From Lanius collurio (taxonomy: Eukaryota; Chordata; Aves; Passeriformes; Laniidae), in contig JACBWW010000008.1 of the NCBI GenBank assembly GCA_020086605.1, positions 12,432,119-12,496,118 of the forward strand: a stretch of 64,000 nucleotides of DNA, read 5' to 3'. Of this stretch, positions 40,397 through 47,914 are shown piece by piece. The stretch's first letter is position 1, and each line of letters begins with the position of its first letter. The notes beneath the pieces were generated by a model. The model had not been told where the DNA came from and ran no database searches. It saw only the letters and a list, made by a program, of their open reading frames with translations. The position numbers and the translations under genes are program-made.

Positions 40397-41310
40397 AATC
40401 ATAGCACAGCTTGGGTGGAAGAGGCCTGTAAAGGCCAACTAGTCCAAGCCCCTGCAATCAGCAGGAACATCTTCAGCTAGATCTGTTTTCTCAGAGTCCA
40501 GTCCAATCTGACCTTGAATGTTTCCAGGAATGGAGAACATACTACCTTTCTGGGCAACTTGTCCCAGTGTTTTACCACCATCAACAAAAAAATTTATTTT
40601 CTTGAACCTATTCTGAATCTACCCTCTTTACTTTAAAACCATTACCTTTGACTTATTACTGCAAGCAAAACAAGCCAAGATCTCTCAGTCTGTCCCCATA
40701 GAAGATGTGTTCAAATCTTTTGATCACTTTTGCAGCCCTTCTCTGAACCTGTTCAAATACACCTATGTCTCTTCCGTAGTGAGGAGTCCAGAGCTGGATG
40801 CAGCATTCCCTGTAGTCACACTAGTGCAGAGTACAGGGGCAGAATTAACTCCCTTGCCCTGCTGGCCACACTTCTTTTGATGCAGCCCTGGGTGCAGCTG
40901 GTTTCTGGGCTGAAAGGGCATATTGCTGAGTTGTGCCTATCTTTTAATCCACCAGTACCTCCAAGTACTTTTTGGCAGGGCTATTTTCTGTAGCCTTCAT
41001 CCCCCAGCCTGTGTTGATACTGGAGGTTGCGTCAACCCAGGCGAGGTTGGCATTTGGCCTTGCTGAATATCATGATATCCCAGTAAGTCCCCTCCTTGAG
41101 CTTGTCCAGGGCCTTTTATATGACAAGCTGCTCCTCAGGGGTGCCAACCCTATCACAGCTTGGTTTCTATCTGCAAACTTGATGGTAGTGCACTCAATCC
41201 CACTGTCTGTGTCACTGATGAAGGCATTAAAGACCAGTCCCAGCACAGACTCCTGAGGGACAACCACTTGTCATTGATCTGAAAATTGAGCCATTGACTA
41301 CTGCTAAGTT
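40397..41310 (-). mobile_element. Old CR1 LINE fragment with ORF2 remnant
   Basis: A CR1 copy on the minus strand, more worn than the one at 7.7 kb. Its left edge is AATCATAGCACAGCTTGGGTGGAAGAGGCC, a mutated CR1 tail. The 3'-UTR blocks follow (TTCCAGGAATGGAGAACATACTACC; GGGCAACTTGTCCCAGTGTT). Coding remnants start near 40,720 (CCCTTCTCTGAACCTGTTC; TCCAGAGCTGGATGCAGCA). At 41,070-41,267 the minus strand still reads the RT palm region VPQESVLG, FNAFISDTDSGIECT and KFAD, where the second catalytic Asp has become Arg (FADD to FADR). The right edge near 41,310 keeps 'GAGCCATTGACTACTGC', a CR1 ORF2 block. It is inactive. Confidence 0.93.
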
Positions 41311-42037
41311 AACTACAGCTGATTTTATATAGGAATTAACTAACAAAATAATTAAGAATTTGTTGATGGTATTTACTCATTCCTTGCAACCAGCTGTCTT
41401 GTTTGTATAGTTCTGGCCGAATATGTGATAAATGTGTCTGCACACAACTGACGAGCCAGGATCATTTTCTGTATGGGCCATTGATGAACAGGGCTTTGCC
41501 AATGACTTTCACAGAAGCAGATCAGAATCTTCCTGACACTCTGCTTTGTTGCTGAGGTTTTCTGACCTCTCACTCCATGGCAGGTTACACACTTTTCAAA
41601 GATGAAACTGTCACAAAATGAGACAGCTTCAGACAGTGAGAAGAACTGGAAGTCTCTTCCCCACGCTTCTGGCGAAATGTCTGGATGTGGAAATTCAAAG
41701 GCATATTGAATGACAAGTGCAGGGATAACAAGCCACTAAGAAAGCAGGGGATATTTCAGTTAGAAGTAATCACAAATACCACCAGAGCAAATTCCAAAAT
41801 CAGTATCTTCATTCATCAAAAGTCGTCTTTATTGCACATTTTGTCTCTTTGATTAGATTACTGACAGTTCAGGAGCATGGCTTTGATTTATAATTCAATC
41901 TACTTGTCATCAATAGTAAGTCTGAAAATAGATTTGCAAAAGGAAAGAGTCAATCAGATGCAGAGGGCAAGCTGCCAAAAGGCAGCCAGCTATTAATTCT
42001 GAGCAGAATTTGGTCTGATTTGATATTAAATAGCTGA
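41311..42037. other. Unassigned DNA, no gene seen
   Basis: Nothing recognisable lies between the CR1 piece and the solo LTR. The insertion site of the LTR is at its right edge. Confidence 0.5.
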
Positions 42038-42042
42038 CTTAC
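42038..42042. repeat. Target site duplication, left copy (CTTAC)
   Basis: CTTAC lies directly before the TG of the LTR and recurs directly after its CA. A 5-bp duplication is typical of class III (ERVL-like) integrases; class II copies usually make 6 bp. Confidence 0.85.
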
Positions 42043-42634
42043 TGTCCTGGGGTGATGTTATGAAGCCTCTTTATTCCTTACCCGCCCGCTCAGTGCCCAA
42101 GGACGCCGTTTCTTTAGGATGGACCCTGGCGGGGCCACGGGGCCGAGTGCGGGGCAGTTTAACGGCTGCGCCCACGGCTCAGGGCTCTGGGGGTCTGGGC
42201 AGGGCTGGGGAGGGAGTGTGCCGTGAATGCTGTGCTGCTCTTTGGGTTTCCTTTGTGCTCTGGATAGCTGGGAAAAGGTTCTATTGGTTTGTCTTGTACT
42301 TTTTCCCTTCCCTTCCCCTTGCCTCACTGCCTCCCTTCCCTCCTCACTGGTCCAAGGAGCCTGTGGGTGGCCCTGGTGGACCCATGGGGTGGGCCCAGCT
42401 GGTCCGAGCCCGTGTGTCTGCTCCCTCTCTGCGAATTTGTTGTATTTTGAGGTTTTTTTCTACTGTTCTACCCTAGTTTTGTCTGGTGTTAATAAACAGT
42501 TTGGTTTTTTTCACTTTCACTTGCTGTGACCCACTTGTCTTATTGGTGGAGAAAAAGGGAAGGCCCTTTTCCCTTTGGAGGAGACCCTCACTCTATAGTG
42601 TTACCTCCTAAAGTTTTGTCTCCAAAACGAGACA
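42043..42634 (+). mobile_element. GC-rich solo LTR of an endogenous retrovirus
   Basis: A 592-bp solo LTR bounded by TGTCCTGGGGTGATG at the left and CAAAACGAGACA at the right (TGTC...GACA ends). It is flanked by a perfect 5-bp duplication, CTTAC. The left and centre are unusually GC-rich for this window. A canonical AATAAA at 42,491-42,496 sets the orientation as plus, followed by a T-rich and GT-rich downstream element and about 130 bp to the end. No TATA box is obvious; an ATTGG (inverted CCAAT) lies near 42,280. The clean duplication argues that it integrated as a provirus and then lost its interior by LTR-LTR recombination. The 138-codon open frame across it is composition-driven. The 5-bp duplication favours an ERVL-like source. 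Confidence 0.88.
42491..42496 (+). promoter_or_regulatory. LTR polyadenylation signal AATAAA
   Basis: An exact AATAAA inside the solo LTR, followed by GT- and T-rich sequence. It marks the U3-R part and could still end transcripts that cross the locus. Confidence 0.7.
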
Positions 42635-42639
42635 CTTAC
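42635..42639. repeat. Target site duplication, right copy (CTTAC)
   Basis: The exact repeat of the five bases found on the other side of the solo LTR. It confirms both LTR edges. Confidence 0.85.
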
Positions 42640-43984
42640 TAGTTTCCTAGGACACAAAGAAGGTAGAAACTAATCATAGCTTAGAATGAGAATTATGGAA
42701 GTATTTTTGTACCCTAATTTTCTTTCATGGTATTTATCAAAGCTTCACCCAGCTTGGGAGAACTGCTATCTTATTTATCATGGGACTTAAAAAGCACTCG
42801 TAACATTGACTTGAGGATGGTTAGATATAGTTGTAACATCATCTTACTAGCCACTAGGTACTCACAAGGATGCATTTCCCTAAGACAGTCCATTTTAGGA
42901 CATCTACTCTAAGCAACAGAAAGGACAAGACAGGTTCTTGAACTAGCAGCAGTCTCTACCTGGAAAGCAGATGGGATAAAGTCTCTGGATGTTCCACACT
43001 GTTTTCATCTAGAAAAAATACAAGACTCCATCAGACATTTGGAACTAAAACATTTTAAGCACTCTCTTGAAATCACAAATGACTGATTTATTTGGGGCCT
43101 TTTCTCTGCAGAGTCACATTGGTTTGAATCACATTGAGTTCTACCCTGTGGGCTTTCTCAGCTGTGCTGTCTCCATAAGTATGTGTGGATTTACTACCAG
43201 GCGTAGTGGCACAATCGATAGCTCCACTTTGAACTCTACCACAGACTTGCGACTTTCATCTTAGAATTGAGCCTTTCTTGGGAAGATTGATTGGCACAAT
43301 CTGAACTTAAAAACTTGGCTAATTGTTGTCTGGAGCCCTGCTGAGTTTCAATTTTACTATTTGTCTTAAATTTAATTCCTTTTTTGTAAGAGTGTCAAAT
43401 TCCATCAGATTAGTCTTTTCCAGTATAAACTTGTCAGAAACCAATAAGTAGCTCCATTTCCACCTGGGCTTTTGTCAGTACAATGGAAAAATACATTTCA
43501 AGTGATATATTCATACAAGTAAATTACATTCCAACCACAACTTTTCTGTTTAAAGTGTCAGATTTAATCCCTGAACAAATTAGAAAGCTAATGTTTGTAT
43601 TGTTTCACTAAGTCACATGCAGATTTTATTGCCACCCATGAGTGGAGATAATACATTCAGCATTTCCTCCACACTAAGTAGTGCAATTAAAAAAAAATAC
43701 TAATGACTGCATTCTTCTTGAAAATATATTTAGATTTTTTAATTGAACATATTCCCCTATGATTTGAAAAATCTAGACTTCGTCTTCTAAAGAAAATTTA
43801 GAGATAAGCCCAGAAACAACCAGAGGCACAGTATGTTCTCATCCTAACAAACCAGAGAGAAACAGAAAACAGTGTTGAAAAAGACAGTTAAAGATTTAAA
43901 ATATATAAATCCAATTCTTGAGAGCTCTGCCTAAGCACAGACTACAAGGACAGTAGAAACGAGATAAAAGCTGATAAGCATTCT
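42640..43984. other. Unassigned AT-rich DNA, no gene seen
   Basis: No exon, RNA gene or repeat could be recognised here. Confidence 0.5.
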
Positions 43985-44120
43985 TATAACTGGTGGTTTT
44001 CTCTTCCCAGTTTATCTTCTCTCATCACTCTTTAATTCTATCTCTCATGCTCTTTTTTGCTATCCCTTCCCCTGTCATCCCTTTCTTCATTGCCTTCCTC
44101 CACAATGTTCTCTTAATCTC
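43985..44120. repeat. Pyrimidine-rich tract, left part
   Basis: A C/T-dominated stretch (TTCTCTTCCC, TCCCTTCCCC and similar). The same composition resumes after the LTR at about 44,735, so the LTR appears to have inserted into one longer pyrimidine-rich region. Confidence 0.55.
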
Positions 44121-44293
44121 TGTCTTAGGTTACAATGTAAGATGTAACAAAATGTATGTGTTCTATCACCATCTGTTAAAACCAGGTGGGGTACTAGCTT
44201 CTTTATGTCTTCCATGACACATCCCTGATAACTCCCTCAGAGGGATATCTTCTGTTAATGAGCCTATGAGTCACACAGTAAGACTGATGGCTC

Positions 44294-44387
44294 ATACCCA
44301 GGAATGCTTGGTTCCTCCCCCTGGGCAGAGCATCTCACAATGGGATGATGCTCTACCCTGGGGGAGGAACCAAGCATTCCTGGGTAT
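44294..44387. repeat. 41-bp-stem inverted repeat (hairpin/cruciform) within the LTR
   Basis: The left arm (44294-44334) and right arm (44347-44387) are reverse complements with only two mismatches over 41 bp, around a 12-base loop. The outer end of the right arm runs into the TATA box at 44385. The core CAGGAATGCTTGGTTCCTCC and its complement are exact. From memory, related LTR copies carry the same hairpin, so it belongs to the LTR and did not arise locally. Confidence 0.9.
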
Positions 44388-44389
44388 AA
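44385..44389 (+). promoter_or_regulatory. LTR TATA box (TATAA)
   Basis: GGGTATAATCTGGGG lies at the usual place between the U3 hairpin and the presumed transcript start. The first bases of the TATA box are part of the right hairpin arm. Confidence 0.6.
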
Positions 44390-44639
44390 TCTGGGGTTTG
44401 GAACACCACACTCAGCCCTTACCTATGGGGTTCCCAGAGGACAAGAGCTACGTAACCACCACTGGACCTTCAGAGGAAGACCAGACCCTTCTACACGATC
44501 GCTGCTTCAACAGAAACACATCTATCACTTCAGGAGGACTGAAACTGCCATTTAATCAGACTGCTACCACCACTCTGCCTGGCAGGTTACATTTTGACTC
44601 TGTCAGTGTTTCTGTACTACTGCATTTATTTTTTTTCCT

Positions 44640-44645
44640 ATTAAA
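44640..44645 (+). promoter_or_regulatory. LTR polyadenylation signal ATTAAA
   Basis: ATTAAA follows a T-rich run and lies 50 bases before the LTR end. It is the common variant of AATAAA and fits the plus orientation. Confidence 0.6.
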
Positions 44646-44695
44646 CTGTAGCTCTGATTTTGAGTCTCTCCCTGGTTTGTTTTCATACTGGTACA

Positions 44696-45190
44696 AGCAT
44701 TATTCTCACTATCTGAGTAATTTTTCATCCTCTCCAGAACCACAGTCTTGCATTTGTGCTGTGCCACCCCCTTCCTTTTCTTTCTTCCCTCAAATATCTC
44801 CAGCCACAAACCAAGTACAGACTTTGCTCTCCTACCAGTGCTCTTCTCTGCATCTTCCCATACTTTTCTGCTCCAACTATTTTCCCTCACTGTTTTCCAG
44901 TTGGCTTCCATTTTCTTTTCTCTTATTTTGACCTTGTTTCTCCTATTGTCTTCTTTCCATAGGTACCCCAGATTCTCCTTTCTCTCATTTCTATAATCGT
45001 GACCTATCTTATCCTTTCTCCTGCTTCTTTCAGGACTCAGTGTTCTCCAAGATTCATAAACTTCTTAATTTCAAATATCCTTTCTGTACCTTCTCCGATT
45101 TCTCCATCTTTTCAATTTCTTTCCAAACTCCTTTTCTCTCTTCTTTGTTTCTCTCTCTGCCACCTCACTCTGTTCAGGTTCTGTTTCAGT
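44696..45190. repeat. Pyrimidine-rich tract, right part
   Basis: About 500 bp dominated by C and T on the plus strand (TTCTCTTATTTTG, CCTTTCTCCTGC, TTTCTCTCTCTGCC and many similar runs). The several open frames here are rich in Ser, Phe and Leu because of this bias and do not represent genes. Confidence 0.6.
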
Positions 45191-45733
45191 ATTGATGTTG
45201 TAATGCTTCTACAGCCACCCTGGCAGACTACAGAATGTAAAAGGTAGCATGTCAGTCCATGGCAAGGAGCCCAGAGTAACTCTTCATGTCAAAACTCACC
45301 AGCTGAACAATTAAGTTAGTTGAAGGTGCCTTGAGAGCTTCCTCCACATCCTTAGACAGCACAGAGAGACCCAGATCCCCAGGGCCCTGCTGTGTGCACA
45401 ACCACTTGGACCGTGGCTTGTTTGAATAATCTGTGTAGCTCTTGGGACCATGCGCTCAGATGGCTTCCCGCACTTCTTTTTTTTTTCCTGACCCAATACT
45501 GAGGATTTACAGAGAACCAAGGAACACTGCAAAGGACTTTATGAACCACGGCTAGCCTTGATGTCTTATCAGGCTGCTTGATGACTCATTTGGATGTTCT
45601 TATTTCACAGTAATCCTGCTTCATGAGCACTGTACTATGCAGATAAACTTTCTGCCTTGCTATATCCCTACTTGTAGTGCTTTCACTCCTTCCATGAATA
45701 TTTGTCCCTCTGTTAGCAAGAGACATGTTTCAC
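45191..45733. other. Unassigned DNA, no gene seen
   Basis: I see no gene or repeat here. The last six bases (TTTCAC, 45,728-45,733) may be the left target duplication of the retroelement that follows. Confidence 0.45.
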
Positions 45734-46028
45734 TGTTGTAGAGAAGGGAATCCTTACAACATGTATAAGACAGCGATGAACTTGGAAGGAAAGATAAGTG
45801 ATATTTCTTTAGATGTTCAGGGATTATTTTATTTCTCCAGCCACATGACTGGAGTTCCCAGGCAGACACCAGTTATCTGACCCTGCTCTCTTTTTTGGGC
45901 CCCAGGCACACAAACCGAAACAATCGGGAACAGGTATGGGGCACAGGTGACATGGGAGCAGGGACAGGGACAGACCCGTACCCTGCAGGGTCCCTCGCCC
46001 TGGGATTTCAGGGGAAGGCACCTCCACA
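45734..46028 (-). repeat. 3' LTR of the Y-box retroelement
   Basis: In minus orientation it begins TGTGGAGGTGCC and ends CTCTACAACA. It is a direct repeat of 47,915-48,209 with the same ends. AATAAA (plus coordinates 45,828-45,833) divides a U3 of about 195 bp from a downstream part of about 95 bp. No clear TATA box is seen. Confidence 0.88.
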
Positions 46029-46042
46029 ATTCACCCTTTCTT
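46029..46042 (-). promoter_or_regulatory. Polypurine tract-like sequence before the 3' LTR
   Basis: Minus-strand AAGAAAGGGTGAAT directly abuts the TG of the 3' LTR. All but two bases are purines. Its position is where the plus-strand primer tract of a retroelement should be, which supports the LTR edge. Confidence 0.6.
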
Positions 46043-46178
46043 AAATAAAATAACATTGGAAACAGTTGGAGAAACAACAAAACATTTTCAAAGGAAAGGA
46101 AGCCACTATCTTGAGTCCCCAAATGTCCAAACAGATTTTCTTTGGAGCATCAGAAGGGAGACAGGACATGAGCACACT

Positions 46179-46748
46179 TCAGATGGAAATTGAGGAAGAG
46201 ATTTTCCTTTTTGAACCTGTAGGAATCTTAGAAAATGACAGTTCATTTCTTCCCTCCCTCCTTTTCATCCCCACCATCGGCATTGCAAAGGGATTAATGG
46301 CAAATGAAAAAGCCTGGTTTTGTGAGGGGAACCAGAAAGGGCAATTTGGGATGGGCATATATGGGGGATAAAGGGACATGGGATAAAATGGGAAGGTGGG
46401 ATAGGGGAAAGGACAGGGATTATGGGGATATTGTCCAGCATATCGACTGCCTTTGACAGGGACACCCCCAGGGCCTGTAACACATGCAGCCTGTGGGCCC
46501 TTTCTTCCTTGCACAATTTTAAATTCTACTCTTTCTCCTTCTTCTAAGCTTGGAACATCACTTTTGGGGTTATTTTTCACAACAGCAGATTTATGGACAA
46601 AAATACTTTCTCCAGTATCGTTTTTCAACAAGAAACCGTAAATTTTCTTTACATTACAGCATTTTACGTTTCCAAAAGCCCTAGCTGCGATAACTTTTTC
46701 ATTTTTCTGAGTTCCTTTGTTCTTGCTTTCACTTTCAGCTTTCCTCAT
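46179..46748 (-). CDS. Captured Y-box cold-shock-domain protein (part of a Gag fusion)
   Basis: A 189-codon intact frame encoding a Y-box-type cold-shock domain, a family of RNA- and DNA-binding proteins (YBX1, YBX2, YBX3) that package and silence mRNA. The domain covers residues 17-104: EKVIAARAFGNVK at 17-29, the RNP1-like KIYGFL at 35-40, the RNP2 motif IFVH at 49-52, KNNP at 58-61, EEGERVEF at 69-76, and the family signature TGPGGVPVKGSRYA at 91-104, which sets it apart from bacterial cold-shock proteins and LIN28. The conserved Trp-Phe before RNP1 is Cys-Cys here (30-31), so one stacking surface is lost; the other aromatic sites (F39, F50, H52) remain. The tail (105-160) is rich in Pro, Tyr and Phe, unlike the basic/acidic tail of host Y-box proteins, and contains YPMSL at 122-126. 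There are no introns, unlike the host genes. It lies in the same frame as the gag part upstream, so this ATG may be an internal Met. Which host paralogue it came from is unclear. Confidence 0.85.
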   Translation of the reverse strand: MRKAESESKNKGTQKNEKVIAARAFGNVKCCNVKKIYGFLLKNDTGESIFVHKSAVVKNNPKSDVPSLEEGERVEFKIVQGRKGPQAACVTGPGGVPVKGSRYAGQYPHNPCPFPYPTFPFYPMSLYPPYMPIPNCPFWFPSQNQAFSFAINPFAMPMVGMKRREGRNELSFSKIPTGSKRKISSSISI

Positions 46749-47105
46749 GTCAGAGCTGCCGCAGCTGTGGCCGCCAACGCGTTCCTGTCACGGGTTCTGG
46801 ACTCCTCGGGATCCCGTGTGGGGCCGTGTGGGTCCGGTTGGGCCATGCTGGTGCACGCTGACCCTGCCGGCTGCTCTGCCTTCGGCCACCTCTGCACCGC
46901 CGTTTGGCGCCGTGCTCGCTTCCCCTCTGGAGTTCCGTGTGACTGCTCCACGCTTTCTGTGCGTTGGAGCGGCTGCATGGCCAGGCCCTGTGAGGCGTTC
47001 ACGTGTGCGTGGCTTTGTATCACTGGCTCTGCTGCTGCTGCTGTCGACTGTGTGGCTGTCAGCTAATGTGGTTCCCTTCTCGCTGCCACACCCCTCTGGC
47101 TCTGC
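46749..47105 (-). pseudogene. In-frame GC-rich linker between gag and Y-box, with a TGA stop
   Basis: In the frame shared by gag and the Y-box domain, this segment reads through without a stop from just after the TGA at 47,106-47,108 to a second TGA at 46,788-46,790, then on into the Y-box frame. The product would be rich in Ala, Gly, Arg, Thr and Pro, with a short Ser run. Host Y-box proteins have a GC-rich first exon encoding an Ala/Pro/Gly-rich N-terminal domain. This segment may come from that exon or from gag; I cannot tell. A separate +1 frame at 46,745-47,023 overlaps the Y-box ATG in an ATGA, which I regard as incidental. Confidence 0.55.
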
Positions 47106-47813
47106 TCAGCGTGGTTCACTGTGGTCACCAGAGTGACTGCCACAATTGCCACTGCCTTCCTCTCCACAGGGCTCGGGCTTGGACCGTCGATCACCACGCG
47201 GCACAGGGTGGCCATTGCCGGGTCGTACTTTGGCCACCACCGCCCTCACCACTGCCTCAGGGCAAACACTGCCGGGCCCACACTGTCGTGTCGCTCCTGG
47301 CTCCACTCCCTCTGCCACCATTCTCACCACCACCCCAGCTCCCGCTGTGTCTGGCCTCACTGGCTCTCCCACGCGCAGGAGCTCCCTCGCCGCTGCCTGC
47401 AATGCACTCTGCGCCCGCGGCCAGGGCCACGCGGTCTCCAGGGTGGCGGAGGAGCCCCCTGCAACGCGCGCGCTGCTCGACCATGTGTTCACTGCTGAAA
47501 CAGCAGCGGGACAAAGCTGATATTGCTCAACAGTCTCTGAAATCAAGTAATATTCATGGAAATAGCCTTGCATCGGCACATTTTTTGATTCGGAAATTAA
47601 CTGTGTCCAAATATTCTTCCAAAAGTTCTTAGTAAGAATCAAATCCCAAGAAACATAGAAGTTTTTAAACAGCCATGCCAAAAAGTGTCTTAGTTCTCTC
47701 TGAGCTTGAATTAAGCTAAAATCTACATATTGCTGTTCAAGAATCATTTTAAGTTTAAGGTAAATGTCTCTTTGTGGTTCGGACAGCCATGAGTCCTTCC
47801 ATGAGTCCTCCAT
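47106..47813 (-). CDS. Gag-like frame: matrix-like N-terminus and GC-rich extension
   Basis: A 235-codon frame at the place of gag, starting about 100 bp after the 5' LTR. Residues 1-75 look like a retroviral matrix domain: a helical segment, then HFLAWLFKNF around residues 43-52 and a FW-x2-IWTQL segment around 64-71, a spacing seen in beta-/ERVK-type matrix proteins. There is no Gly at position 2, so N-terminal myristoylation is not expected. From about residue 100 the composition changes sharply to GC-rich codons (Ala, Val, Gly, Arg), with a loosely repeated VVR-x-V motif near 47,260-47,330. No capsid major homology region or zinc knuckle is visible. The frame ends in TGA at 47,106-47,108, and the same frame continues into the Y-box part. 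The start was chosen as the first ATG after the leader. Family placement is inferred from position and pattern. Confidence 0.6.
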   Translation of the reverse strand: MEDSWKDSWLSEPQRDIYLKLKMILEQQYVDFSLIQAQRELRHFLAWLFKNFYVSWDLILTKNFWKNIWTQLISESKNVPMQGYFHEYYLISETVEQYQLCPAAVSAVNTWSSSARVAGGSSATLETAWPWPRAQSALQAAARELLRVGEPVRPDTAGAGVVVRMVAEGVEPGATRQCGPGSVCPEAVVRAVVAKVRPGNGHPVPRGDRRSKPEPCGEEGSGNCGSHSGDHSEPR

Positions 47814-47863
47814 CGTTCAGAGATGGGACAGCAAAACGAAAGCAAGAAGAGATATCCAGAGTT

Positions 47864-47869
47864 ACTCAC
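47864..47869 (-). promoter_or_regulatory. Splice-donor-like GTGAGT in the leader
   Basis: Minus-strand ATTCGTGAGTAACT lies about 50 bases upstream of the gag ATG. GTGAGT is a strong match to the vertebrate 5' splice site. Retroviral leaders commonly have a donor here to make a subgenomic mRNA, and no matching acceptor is needed to see the motif. Use is unproven. Confidence 0.4.
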
Positions 47870-47894
47870 GAATTTTCTTCTCTAGGGATTGTTT

Positions 47895-47912
47895 GCCAGC
47901 ATTTCTCCACCA
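47895..47912 (-). other. Primer binding site-like sequence
   Basis: On the minus strand, two bases after the CA end of the 5' LTR, there is an 18-base stretch starting TGGTGGAG and ending GCTGGC. The leading TGG complements the CCA end of a tRNA, and the 2-base gap is standard for retroviruses. I could not assign the tRNA with confidence. Confidence 0.55.
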
Positions 47913-47914
47913 TT

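Larger units (their letters stand above)
44121..44695 (+). mobile_element. Passerine-type solo LTR with promoter hairpin
   Basis: I recognise this as a frequent passerine LTR. Its marks are TGTCTTAGGTTACAATGTAAG at the left, CATCTGTTAAAACCAGGTGGGG at about 44,171, ACTCCCTCAGAGGGATATCTTCTGTTAATG at about 44,232, a hairpin at 44,294-44,387 next to TATAA, CCACTGGACCTTCAGAGGAAGACCAGACCCTTCTACACGATCGC at about 44,459, and the end block ATTAAACTGTAGCTCTGATTTTGAGTCTCTCCCTGGTTTG, where ATTAAA is the poly(A) signal. The right edge is set at ACTGGTACA. No matching target duplication is visible (AATCTC against AGCATT), so the edges may be off by some bases or the flanks are rearranged. There is no internal retroviral sequence on either side. 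The 221-codon open frame that runs across and beyond it is not a gene. Confidence 0.8.

Noticed and set aside
42060..42476. A 138-codon frame in GC-rich sequence
   Set aside because: It lies wholly inside the solo LTR and has no protein resemblance.
44266..44931. A 221-codon open frame on the plus strand
   Set aside because: It starts inside a recognised LTR, passes through its hairpin and poly(A) signal, and continues into pyrimidine-rich flank. The composition explains the Ser/Phe/Leu-rich reading.
47003..47632. A 209-codon plus-strand frame and two shorter ones
   Set aside because: They lie antisense to the GC-rich gag/Y-box region, where stop codons are rare in all frames. No known motif.
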